This document shows positions 22,401-34,500 of a stretch of 64,000 nt of DNA, in pieces; positions within the stretch are counted from its first letter, which is position 1; each line of letters opens with the position of its first letter. The notes below the pieces were generated by a model. It worked only from the letters and a program-made list of their open reading frames with translations. It had not been told where the DNA came from and did no database searches. The stretch is from Euptelea pleiosperma (lineage: Eukaryota > Streptophyta > Magnoliopsida > Ranunculales > Eupteleaceae): positions 186,001-250,000 of the forward strand of contig JASUTR010000184.1 in assembly GCA_035048495.1 (NCBI GenBank), written 5' to 3'. The position numbers and the translations under genes are program-made.

Positions 22401-23779
22401 GGCTGATTTTACATCTCATTGGTAATGGTCACAATACGTCTATCTGGCATGATCCGTGGCATCCTCAAGGAATTTTATTCGAAGTCTTCAAACGTAACCA
22501 ACGTTTTGATACTTGCCTCAATCTCCAGGATAAAGTTTCTATTCTTATTGATGAGAACAACAGGTGGACCAAGCCGTTAGCTCACACTGAAGAGCTTGAA
22601 CATATCTAGAGTCATCTTAATGAAGTTGATATTGAGCCTCTTATGCTTAGTGATGATGTAATATGGACTCCATCCCAGTCTGGTTTCTTCACATTAAGCT
22701 CAGCTTACGAAGCCACTCGTATAAGTGTTGCAACGGTTGATTGGAACAATATTGTCTGGAGCAAACTATCCATCCCAAGGCATAGCTTCATATCCTGGCT
22801 TGCGATTAATGGTGGACTGATGACAAAGGACAAGCCTTTTATATGACGAGTGACCAACAATTTCAACTGTTTTTTCTGCTGGCAGGAAGAAGAAAGCGTC
22901 ACTCATCTCTTCTTTGATTGCCCCTTCACTAAGTTTGTCTGGTCTCACATTCTTTTGCTCTCTCGGTTCAATAGAATTGTGGCATCCTCTCATCTTGAAG
23001 CTCAATGGATCCTTAGCAATTTATCAGGTTCCGACTCGATTTCCTTAGTCATGCAGGTGGCTTTCAATGCAACAATATACATGATTTGGAAAGAACGGAA
23101 TCTGAGGATTTTTCATGACCTCTTTTTACCTAAAGAGGCGATCCTTCAACAGATCACTGAAGTTACTAGAGCTAGTCTTCGCTCAAAAGGCCTCAAAGTT
23201 GAAGATTCTGCCCGCAGTCGAGAATTCTTCGACTCTTGGAAAATTTCTGTTTCTTATATTCATAGCTCTCCTCTTCCATGTACTTGGACGGCTCCTTCTC
23301 CTAACTCCTGGTTGCTTAATACTGATGGCTCAATGAGCACCCATATAGCCGGTTATGGGGGTATTTTGAGAGACAGCCATGGTATAGCCTCCATTGCTTA
23401 TGCTGGAGGTTGTCCTAAAGTCTCTATTGTTTATCACGAACTCCAAGCAATTTCCAAAGGCCTTGAATTAGCCCTTTCTTCGGGCTATACTGATATTCAG
23501 ATTGCTTCAGATTAGGCCCAAGCAGTTGGTATTATTAAAGGAACTATGATTATTCCTTGGAAAGCCCGCAAGCTCGTCATGGCTATCAACCATAACAAGG
23601 AGAAATTTTCATCCTTTGCAATTACACATGTGTTTAGGGAAGTTAACAGAGCAGCTGATCTTCTTGCTTCTATGGTTCCTACTCATAGTTGTAATATTTT
23701 ACTTCCTTTTACTTTTTCTTCTGACTTGATTACCATTCTTCTAGAGGATGCTTCAGGTCATTTGTATTTCAGACACTGA
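19435..23779 (+). pseudogene. LINE ORF2: endonuclease, reverse transcriptase, zf-RVT, RNase H; multiply broken
   Basis: ORF2 opens at ATG 19435 with the APE-type endonuclease start NSIAVWNIRGL and IIGLIETKV (catalytic Asn and Glu). TAG at 19654-19656 stops it. A 173-bp tandem duplication (19591-19936) then shifts the frame. The frame resumes with GDFNAI and ISDHCPVV (endonuclease catalytic motifs, about 20025-20300), then RT with APGPDGF, DFRPISC and KIDLKKAFD. After GIRQGDPISPY a ~2-nt insertion near 21572 shifts the frame again. It continues with FADDLM (about 21690), a C-X2-C-X8-H-X4-C zinc domain (about 22870-22920) and RNase H (NTDGS, YHELQA, ASD, REVNRAAD). Further in-frame stops lie at 22607-22609, 22844-22846 and 23513-23515. 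The frame ends at TGA 23777-23779. Catalytic residues mostly survive; integrity does not. Confidence 0.92.
19591..19936 (+). repeat. 173-bp internal tandem duplication in the LINE-2 endonuclease region
   Basis: 19591-19763 is repeated as 19764-19936, apparently without mismatch. TGC occurs at both ends and at the junction, fitting a microhomology-mediated duplication. The length is not a multiple of 3, so it puts the rest of ORF2 in another frame. Both copies contain the same CTCTAGGATCC stop-codon context (TAG at 19654 and 19827). Confidence 0.95.
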
Positions 23780-23829
23780 TTTCTTTTAAGGTCAGGTAGG
23801 GGTCTGCCTAACCTCAAGCTTAAATCCCC

Positions 23830-23857
<28 letters not shown>
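23780..23857 (+). other. LINE-2 3' UTR and poly(A)
   Basis: Contains the family 3' motif at 23791-23819 (GTCAGGTAGGGGTC...CAAGC, with ACCTC in place of ACCCC, still pairable through one G-U) and a 28-base A run at 23830-23857. Confidence 0.88.
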
Positions 23858-23860
<3 letters not shown>

Positions 23861-23873
23861 TTCCGACTTTCCC
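23858..23873 (+). repeat. Target-site duplication of LINE-2 (right copy)
   Basis: GAGTTCCGACTTTCCC, identical to 17863-17878; the b monomer then continues with CAGTCTTGTTC. Confidence 0.95.
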
Positions 23874-24141
23874 CAGTCTTGTTCTAATACTTCAAACATG
23901 TTCAAACAATTGTAATGGAAGAGATTGAGTCCAATTACGAGGTCCGGTTGCGAAAAAGTAACTAGTTATAGACCTAAGCTTGTAACACTCAAATAGAGTC
24001 CAATTAGAGACATTGTCGCACGAACTGAGTAAACGATTTTTTACTGTCCCCAATCTTGTTCTAATACTTCGAACGTGTTTAAACAATATTAATTGAAGAG
24101 ATTGAGTCAAATTACAAGGTCCGCTTGTGAAAAAGTAACTA

Positions 24142-24163
24142 GTTATAGACCTAGGTCTATAAC
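24142..24163. repeat. Perfect palindrome in a d-type monomer
   Basis: GTTATAGACCT plus its reverse complement with no spacer, as at 533-554. Confidence 0.92.
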
Positions 24164-25537
24164 GCTCAAACCGAATCTAATGAGTGACAGTGTTGCACGA
24201 ACAGAGCGAATGAGTTCCGACTCTCCCCAATCTCGTTCTAACACTTTAAACATGTTTAAACAATTGTAATGGAAGAGACTGAGTGAAATTACGAGGTCCG
24301 TTTGCAAAAAAGTGACCTGTTATAGACCTAGGCCTGTAACACTCAAACTGAGTCCAAGGAGTGACATTGTAGCACGAACAGAGCGAATGAGTTCTGACTT
24401 TCCCCAATCTTGTTCTAACACTTCAAACATGTTCAAACAATTGTAATAGAAGTGATGGAGTCAAATTACGAGGTCCGGTTGTGAAAAAGTAACTAGATAT
24501 AGACCTAGGCCTGTAACACTCAAACTGAGCACGAACAGAGCAAATGAGTTTCGATTTTGCCCAATCTTGTTCTAACACTTCAAATGTGTTGAAACAATTG
24601 TAATGGATGAGCTTAAGTAAAATTACGAGGTCCGGTTCCAGAAAAGTAACTAGTTATAGACCTAAGCATGTTACACCTAAACTTAGTCCAATTAGAGACA
24701 TTGTCGTACGAACAAAGCAAACGAGTTCCGACTCTCCCCAATCTAGTTCTAACACTTGAAACATGTTGAAACAATTGTAATGGAAGAGATTGAGTCAAAT
24801 TACGAGGTCCAGTTGCGAAAAAGTAACTAGTTATAGAATTAGGCTTGCAACACTCAAACTGAGTCCAATTAGAGACATTGTCACTCATACAGAGCAAACG
24901 AGTACCGACTTTCCCCAGTCTTGTTCTAATACTTCAAACATGTTCAAACAATTGTAATGGAAGAGATTGAGTCCAATTACGAGGTCCGGTTGCGAAAAAG
25001 TAACTAGTTGTAGACCTAAGCTTGTAACACTCAAATAGAGTCCAGTTAGAGACATTGTCGCATGAACTGAGTAAACAATTTTTTACTGTCCCCAATCTTG
25101 TTCTAACACTTCAAACGTGTTTAAACAGTATTAAATGAAGATATTGAGTCAAATTACAAGGTCCGCTTATGAAAAAGTAACTAGTTATAGACCTAGGCCT
25201 ATAATGCTCAAACTGAATCTAATGAGTGACATTGTTGCACGAACAGAGCGAATGAGTTCCGACTTTCCCCAGTCTTGTTCTAATACTTCAAACATGTTCA
25301 AACAATTGTAATGGAAGAGATTGAGTCCAATTACGAGGTCCGGTTGCGAAAAAGTAACTAGTTATAGACCTAAGCTTGTAACACTCAAATAGAGTCCAAT
25401 TAGAGACATTGTCGCACGAACTGAGTAAACGATTTTTTACTGTCCCCAATCTTGTTCTAATACTTCAAACGTGTTTAAACAATATTAATTGAAGAGATTG
25501 AGTCAAATTACAAGGTCCGCTTGTGAAAAAGTAACTA

Positions 25538-25559
25538 GTTATAGACCTAGGTCTATAAC
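25538..25559. repeat. Perfect palindrome in a d-type monomer
   Basis: Third instance of the perfect 22-bp dyad, in the second 8-mer unit, so it was probably copied together with that unit. Confidence 0.92.
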
Positions 25560-28500
25560 GCTCAAACCGAATCTAATGAGTGACAGTGTTGCACGAACAG
25601 AGCGAATGAGTTCCGACTCTCCCCAATCTCGTTCTAACACTTTAAACATGTTTAAACAATTGTAATGGAAGAGATTTAGTGAAATTACGAGGTCCGTTTG
25701 CCAAAAAGTGACTTCTTATAGACCTAGGCCTGTAACACTCAAACTGAGTCCATGGAGTGACATTGTAGCACGAACAGAGCGAATGAGTTCTGACTCTCCC
25801 CAATCTTGTTCTAACACATCAAACATGTTCAAACAATTGTAATAGAAGTGATGGAGTCAAATTATGAGGTCCGAATGTGAAAAAGTAACTAGATATAGAC
25901 CTAGGCCTGTAACACTGAAACTGAGTCCAATGAGAGACATTGTCGCACGAACAGAGCAAATGTGTTCCGATTTTGCCCAATCTTGTTCTAACACTTCAAA
26001 TGTGTTGAAACAATTGTAATGGATGAGCTTAAGTAAAATTACGAGGTTCGGTTCCAGAAAAGTAACTAGTTATAGACCTAAGCATGTTACACCTAAACTT
26101 AGTCCAATTAGAGACATTGTCGCACGAACAAAGCAAACGAGTTCCGACTCTCCTCAATCTTGTTCTAACACTTGAAACGTGTTGAAACAATTGTAATGGA
26201 AGAGATTGAGTCAAATTACGAGGTCCAGTTGCGAAAAAGTAACTAGTTATAGAATTAGGCTTGCAACACTCAAACTGAGTCCAATTAGAGACATTGTCAC
26301 TCATACAGAGCAAACGAGTTCCAACTTTCCCCAGTCTTGTTCTAATACTTCAAACATGTTCAAACAATTGTAATGGAAGAGATTGAGTCCAATTACGAGG
26401 TCCGGTTGAGAAAAAGTAACTAGTTATAGACCTAAGCTTGTAACACTCAAATAGAGTCCAATTAGAGACATTGTCGCACGAACTGAGTAAACGATTTTTT
26501 ACTGTCCCCAATCTTGTTCTAACACTTCAAACGTGTTTAAACAGTATTAAATGAAGATATTGAGTCAAATTACAAGGTCCGCTTATGAAAACGTAACTAG
26601 TTATAGACCTAGGCCTATAATGCTCAAACTGAATCTAATGAGTGACATTGTTGCACGAACAGAGCAAATGAGTTCCGACTTTCCCCAGTCTTGTTCTAAT
26701 ACTTCAAATATGTTCAAACAATTGTAATGGAAGAGATTGAGTCCAATTACGAGGTCCGGTTGCGAAAAAGTAATTAGTTATAGACCTAAGCTTCTAACAC
26801 TCAAATAGAGTCCAATTAGAGAAATTGTCGCACAAACTGAGTAAACGATTTTTTACTGTCCCCAATCTTGTTCTAACACTTCAAACGTGTTTAAACAGTA
26901 TTAAATAAAGATATTGAGTCAAATTATAAGGTCCGCTTATGAAAAAGTAACTAGTTATAGACCTAGTCCTATAATGCTCAAACTGAATCTAATGAGTGAC
27001 ATTGTTGCACGAAAGAGCGAATGAGTTCCGACTCTCCCCAATCTCGTTCTAACACTTTAAACATGTTTAAACAATTGTAATGGAAGAGATTGAGTTAAAT
27101 TACGAGGTCCGTTTGCAAAAAAGTAACTTGTTATAGACCTAGGCCTGTAACACTCAAACTAAGTCCAAGGAGTGACATTGTAGCACGAACAGAGCGAATG
27201 AGTTCTGACTCTCCCCAATCTTGTTCTAACACTTCAAACATGTTCAAACAATTGTAATAGAAGTGATGGAGTCAAATTACGAGGTCCGGTTGTGAAAAAG
27301 TAACTAGTTATAGACCTAGGCCTGTAACACTCAAACTGAGTCCAATGAGAGACATTGTCGCACGAACAGAGCAAATGAGTTCTGACTTTGCCCAATCTTG
27401 TTCTAACACTTCAAATGTGTTAAAACAATTGTAATGGAAGAGCTTAAATAAAATTACGAGGTCCAGTTGCAGAAAAGTAACTAGTTATGGACCTAGGCAT
27501 GTTACACCTAAACTTAGTCCAATTAGAACTATTGTCGCACGAACAAAGCAAACGAGTTCCGACTCTCCTTAATCTTGTTCTAACACTTCAAACGTGTTGA
27601 AACAATTGTAATAGAAGAGATTGAGTCAAATTACGAGGTCCGGTTGCGAAAAAGTAACTAGTTATAGAATTAGGCTCGCAACACTCAAACTGAATCCAAT
27701 TAGAGACATTGTCACTCATACAGAGCAAACGAGTCCCGACTTTCCCCAGTCTTGTTCTAATACTTCAAACATGTTCAAACAATTGTAATGGAAGAGATTG
27801 AGTCCAATTACGAGGTCCGGTTGCGAAAAAGTAACTAGTTATAGACCTAAGCTTGTAACACTTAAATAGAGTCCAATTAGAGACATTGTCGCACGAACTG
27901 AGTAAACGATTTTTTTCTGTCCCCAATCTTGTTCTAACACTTCAAACGTGTTTAAACAATACTAATTGAAGAGATTGAGTCAAATTACAAGGTCCGCTTG
28001 TGAAAAAGTAACTAGTTATAGACCTAGGCCAATAACGCTCAAACCGAATCTAATGAGTAACAGTGTTGCACGAACAGAGCGAATGAGTTCCGACTCTCCC
28101 CAATCTCATTCTAACACTTTAAACATGTTCACACAATTGTAATGGAAGAGATTGAGTGAAATTACGAGGTCCGTTTGCAAAAAAGTAACTTGTTATAGAC
28201 CTAGGCCTGTAATACTCAAACTGAGTCCAATGAGAGACATTGTCGAACGAACAGAGCAAATGAGTTCCAACTTTGCCCAATCTTGATCTAACGCTTCAAA
28301 TGTGTTGAAACAAATGTAATGGAAGAGCTTAAATAAAATTACGAGGTCTAGTTGCAGAAATGTAACTAGTTATGGACCTAGGCATGTTAAACCTAAACTT
28401 AGTCCAATTAGAAACATTGTCGCACGAACAAAGCAAACGAGTTCCGACTCTCCTCAATCTTGTTCTAACACTTCAAACGTGTTGAAACAATTGTAATGGA

Positions 28501-31500
28501 AGAGATTGAGTCAAATTACGAGGTCCCGTTGCGAAAAAGTAACTAGTTGTAGAATTAGGCTTGCAACACTCAAACTGAGTCCAATTAGAGACATTGTCAC
28601 TCATACAGAGCAAACGAGTTCTGACTTTCCCTAGTCTTGTTCTAATACTTCAAACATGTTCAAACAATTGTAATGGAAGAGATTGAGTCCAATTACGAGG
28701 TCCGGTTGAGAAAAAGTAACTAGTTATAGACCTAAGCTTGTAACACTCAAATAAAGTCTAAATAGAGACATTGTCACACGAACTAAGTAAACGATTTTTT
28801 ACTGTCCCCAATCATGTTCTAACACTTCAAACGTGTTTAAACAATATTAATTGAAGAGATTGAGTCAAATTACAAGGTCCGCTTATGAAAAAGTAACTAG
28901 TTATAGACCTAGGCCTATAATGCTCAAACTGAATCTAATGAGTGACATTGTTGCACGAACAGAGCAAATGAGTTCCGACTTTCCCCAGTCTTGTTCTAAT
29001 ACTTAAAACATGTTCAAACAATTGTAATGGAAGAGATTGAGTCCAATTACGAGGTCCGGTTGCGAAAAAGTAACTAGTTATAGACCTAAGCTTGTAACAC
29101 TCAAATAGAGTCCAATTAGAGAAATTGTCGCACGAACTGAGTAAACGATTTTTTACTGTCCCTAATCTTGTTCTAACACTTCAAACGTGTTTAAACAGTA
29201 TTAAATGAAGATATTGAGTCAAATTATAAGGTCCGCTTATGAAAAAGTAACTAGTTATAGACCTAGTCCTATAATGCTCAAACCGAATTTAATGAGTGAC
29301 ATTGTTGCACGAATGAGCGAATGAGTTCCGACTCTCCCCAATCTCGTTCTCACACTTTAAACATGTTTAAACAATTGTAATGAAACAGATTGAGTTAAAT
29401 TACGAGGTCTGTTTGCAAAAAAGTAACTTGTTATAAACCTAGGCCTGTAACACTCAAACTGAGTCCAAGGAGTGACATTGTAGCACGAACAGAGCGAATG
29501 AGTTCTGACTCTCCCCAATCTTGTTCTAACACTTCAAACATGTTCAAACAATTGTAATAGAAGTGATGGAGTCAAATTACGAGGTCCGGTTGTGAAAAAG
29601 TAGCTAGTTATAGACCTAGGCCTGTAACACTCAAACTGAGTCCAAAGAGAGACATTGTCGCACGAACAGAGCAAATGAGTTCCGACTTTGCCCAATCTTG
29701 TTCTAACACTTCAAATGTGTTGAAACAATTGTAATGGAAGAGCTTAAATAAAATTACGAGGTCCAGTTGCAGAAAAGTAACTAGTTATGGACCTAAGCAT
29801 GTTACACCTAAACTTAGTCCAATTAGAACTATTGTCGCACGAACAAAGCAAACGAGTTCCGACTCTCCTTAATCTTGTTCTATCACTTCAAACGTGTTGA
29901 AACAATTGTAATAGAAGAGATTGAGTCAAATTACGAGGTCCGGTTGCGAAAAAGTAATTAGTTATAGAATTAGGCTCGCAACACTCAAACTGAGTCCAAT
30001 TAGAGACATTGTCACTCATACAGAGCAAACGAGTTCCGACTTTCCCCAGTCTTGTTCTAATACTTCAAACATGTTCAAACAATTGTAATGGAAGAGATAG
30101 AGTCCAATTACGAGGTCCGGTTGCGAAAAAGTAACTAGTTATAGACCTAAGCTTGTAACACTCAAATAGAGTCCAATTAGAGACATTGTCGCACGAACTG
30201 AGTAAACGATTTTTTATTGTCCCCAATCTTGTTCTAACACTTCAAACGTGTTTAAACAATATTAATTGAAGAGATTGAGTCAAATTACAAGGTCCGCTTG
30301 TGAAAAAGTAACTAGTTATGGACCTAGGCCAATAACGCTCAAACCGAATCTATTGAGTGACAGTGTTGCACGAACAGAGCGAATGAGTTCCGACTGTCCC
30401 CAATCTCGTTCTAACACTTTAAACATGTTCACACAATTGTAATGGAAGAGATTGAGTGAAATTACGAGGTCCGTTTGCAAAAAAGTAACTTGTTATAAAC
30501 CTAGGCCTGTAACACTCAAACTGAGTCCAATGAGAGACATTGTCGAACGAACAGAGCAAATGAGTTCCAACTTTGCCCAATCTTGATCTAACGCTTCAAA
30601 TGTGTTGAAACAAATGTAATAGAAGAGCTTAAATAAAATTACGAGGTCCAGTTGCAGAAATGTAACTAGTTATGGAACTAGGCATGTTAAACCTAAACTT
30701 AGTCCAATTAGAAACATTGTCGCACGAACAAAGCAAACGAGTTCCGACTCTCCTCAATCTTGTTCTAACACTTCAAACGTGTTGAAACAATTGTAATGGA
30801 AGAGATTGAGTCAAATTACGAGGTCCAGTTGCGAAAAAGTAACTAGTTGTAGAATTAGGCTTGCAACACTCAAACTGAGTCCAATTAGAGACATTGTCAC
30901 TCATACAGAGCAAACGAGTTCCGACTTTCCCCAGTCTTGTTTTAATACTTCAAACATGTTCAAACAATTGTAATTGAAGAGATTGAGTCCAATTACGAGG
31001 TCCGGTTGAAAAAAAGTAACTAGTTATAGACCTAAGCTTGTAACACTCAAATAAAGTCCAAATAGAGACATTGTCACACGAACTGAGTAAACGATTTTTT
31101 ACTGTCCCCAATCATGTTCTAACACTTTAAACGTGTTTAAACAATATTAAATGAAGAGATTGAGTCAAATTACAAGGTCCGCTTGTGAAAAGTAACTAGT
31201 TATAAGCCAATAACGCTCAAACCGAATCTAATGAGTGACAGTGTTGCACGAACAGAGCGAATGAGTTCCGACTCTCTCCAATCTCGTTCTAACACTTCAA
31301 ACATGTTCACACAATTGTAATGGAAGATATTGAGTCAAATTACGAGGTTCAGTTGCGAAAAAGTAACTAGTTATAGAATTAGGCTTGCAACACTCAAACT
31401 GAGTCCAATTAGAGACATTGTCACTCATACAGAGCAAACGAGTTCCGACTTTCCCCAGTCTTGTTCTAATACTTCAAACATGTTCAAACAATTGTAATGG

Positions 31501-34500
31501 AAGAGATTGAGTCCAATTACGAGGTCCGGTTGCGAAAAAGTAACTAGTTATAGACCTAAGCTTGTAACACTCAAATAGAGTCCAATTAGAGACATTGTCG
31601 CACGAACTGAGTAAACGATTTTTTACTGTCCCAATCTTGTTCTAACACTTCAAACGTGTTTAAACAATATTAATTGAAGAGATTCAGTCAAATTACAAGG
31701 TCAGCTTGTGAAAAAGTAATTAGTTATAGACCTAGGCCAATAACGCTCAAACCGAATCTAATGAGTGACAGTGTTGCACGAACAGAGCGAATGAGTTCCG
31801 ACTCTCCCCAATCTCGTTCTAACACTTTAAACATGTTCACACAATTGTAATGGAAGAGATTGAGTGAAATTACGAGGTCCGTTTGCAAAAAAGTAACTTG
31901 TTATAGACCTAGGCCTGTAACACTCAAACTGAGTCCAATGAGAGACATTGTCAAACGAACAGAGCAAATGAGTTCCAACTTTGCCCAATCTTGATCTAAC
32001 GCTTAAAATGTGTTGAAACAAATGTAATGGAAGAGCTTAAATAAAATTACGAGGTCTAGTTGTAGAAATGTAACTAGTTATGGACCTAGGCATGTTCAAC
32101 CTAAACTTAGTCCAATTAGAAACATTGTCGCACGAACAAAGCAAACAAGTTCCGACTCTCCTCAATCTTGTTCTAACACTTCAAACGTGTTGAAACAATT
32201 GTAATGGAAGAGATTGAGTCAAATTACGAGGTCCAGTTGCGAAAAAGTAACTAGTTGTAGAATTAGGCTTGCAACACTCAAACTGAGTCCAATTAGAGAC
32301 ATTGTCACTCATACAGAGCAAACGAGTTCCAACTTTCCCCAGTCTTGCTTTAATACTTCAAACATGTTCAAACAATTGTAATTGAAGAGATTGAGTCCAA
32401 TTACGAGGTCCGGTTGAGAAAAAGTAACTAGTTATAGACCTAAGCTTGTAACACTCAAATAAAGTCCAAATAGGGACATTGTCACACGAACTGAGTAAAC
32501 GATTTTTTACTGTCCCCAATCATGTTCTAACACTTGAAACGTGTTTAAACAATATTAATTGAAGAGATTGAGTCAAATTACAAGGTCCGCTTGTGAAAAG
32601 TAACCAGTTATAAGCCTATAACGCTCAAACCGAATCTAATGAGTGACAGTGTTGCACGAACAGAGCGAATGAGTTCCGACTCTCCCCAATCTCGTTCTAA
32701 CACTTCAAACATGTTCACACAATTGTAATGGAAGAGATTGAGTCAAATTACGAGGTTCAGTTGCGAAAAAGTAACTAGTTATAGAATTAGGCTTGCAACA
32801 CTCAAACTGAGTCCAATTAGAGACATTGTCCCTCATACAGAGCAAACGAGTTCCGACTTTCCCCAGTCTTGTTCTAATACTTCAAACATGTTCAAAAATT
32901 GTAATGGAAGAGATTGAGTCCAATTACGAGGTCCGGTTGAGAAAAAGTAACTAGTTATAGACCTAAGCATGTAACACTCAAATAGAGTCCAATTAGAGAC
33001 ATTGTCGCACGAACTGAGTAAACGATTTTTTACTGTCCCCAATCTTGTTCTAACACTTCAAACGTGTTTAAACAATATTAATTGAAGAGATTGAGGCAAA
33101 TTACAAGGTCAGCTTGTGAAAAAGTAATTAGTTATAGACCTAGGCCAATAACGCTCAAACCGAATCTAATGAGTGACAGTGTTGCACGAACAGAGCGAAT
33201 GAGTTCCGACTCTCCCCAATCTTGTTCTAACACTTTAAACATGTTCACACAATTGTAATGGAAGAGATTGAGTGAAATTAGTAGGTCCGTTTGCAAAAAA
33301 GTAACTTGTTATAGACCTAGGCCTGTAACACTCAAACTGAGTCCAATTAGAGACATTGTCAAACGAACAGAGCAAATTAGTTCCAACTTTGCCCAATCTT
33401 GATCTAACGCTTCAAATGTGTTGAAACAAATGTAATGGAAGAGCTTAAATAAAATTATGAGGTCTAGTTGTAGAAATGTAACTAGTTATGGACCTAGGCA
33501 TGTTAAACCTAAACTTAGTCCAATTAGAAACATTGTTGCACGAACAAAGCAAACGAGTTCCGACTCTCCTCAATCTTGTTTTAACACTTCAAACGTGTTG
33601 AAACAATTGTAATGGAAGAGATTGAGTCAAATTACGAGGTCCGGTTGCGAAAAAGTAACTAGTTGTAGAATTAGGCTTGCAACACTCAAACTGAGTCCAA
33701 TTAGAGACATTGTCACTCATACAGAGCAAACGAGTTCCGACTTTCTCCAGTCTTGTTCTAATACTTCAAACATGTTCAAACAATTGTAATGGAAGAGATT
33801 GAGTCCAATTACGAGGTCCGGTTGAGAAAAAGTAACTAGTTATAGACCTAAGCTTGTAACACTCAAATAAATTCCAAATAGAGACATTGTCACACGAACT
33901 GAGTAAACGATTTTTTACTGTCCCCAATCATGTTCTAACACTTGAAACGTGTTTAAACAATATTAATTGAAGAGATTGAGTCAAATTACAAGATCCGCTT
34001 GTGAAAAGTAACTAGTTATAAGCCTATAACGCTCAAACCGAATCTAATGAGTGACAGTGTTGCACGAACAGAGCGAATGAGTTCCGACTCTCCCCAATCT
34101 CATTCTAACACTTCAAACATGTTCACACAATTGTAATGGAAGAGATTGAGTCAAATTCCGAGGTCCGTTTGCTAAAAAGAAACTAGTGATAGATCTAGGC
34201 CTGTAACACTCAAACTGAGTCCAATGAGTGACATTGTTGCACAAACAGAGTAATGCGTTCCGACTCTCCCCAATCTTGTTCAAACATTTCAAACATGTTC
34301 AAACAATTGTAATAGAAGTGATGGAGTCAAATTACGAGGTCCGGTTGTGAAAAAGTAACTAGTTATAGACCTAGGCCTGTAACACTCAAACTGAGTCCAA
34401 TGAGAGACATTGTCGCACGAACAGAGCTTTGCCCAATCTTGTTCTAACACTACAAATGTGTTGAAACAATTATAATGGAAGAGCTTAAGTAAAATTACGA

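Larger units (their letters stand above)
17879..23857 (+). mobile_element. LINE-2: full-length but decayed plant L1-type LINE
   Basis: A 5,979-bp non-LTR retrotransposon with a complete layout: ~208-bp 5' UTR, ORF1 (DUF4283 and CCHC knuckle), ORF2 (endonuclease, reverse transcriptase, zf-RVT, RNase H), 3' UTR motif, and a 28-base A tail. It is bounded by a perfect 16-bp target-site duplication inside a b monomer. It cannot encode its own machinery: ORF1 has two in-frame stops, and ORF2 has four in-frame stops, one small frameshift and a 173-bp internal tandem duplication. It is the only copy in the window retaining the 5' end, and so the reference for the family structure. Confidence 0.96.
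23866..26690. repeat. Two copies of an 8-monomer (1,416-bp) satellite unit
   Basis: The unit starting near 23866 repeats near 25262. The spacing of matched positions is 1,416 bp (e.g. 24613 versus 26029), which is exactly 8 x 177. It is 1,396 bp upstream of a 20-bp deletion in the first copy (near 24530, the f monomer lacking TCCAATGAGAGACATTGTCG). Each copy ends in a d/b hybrid monomer. Both copies carry the perfect 22-bp palindrome. Confidence 0.8.
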
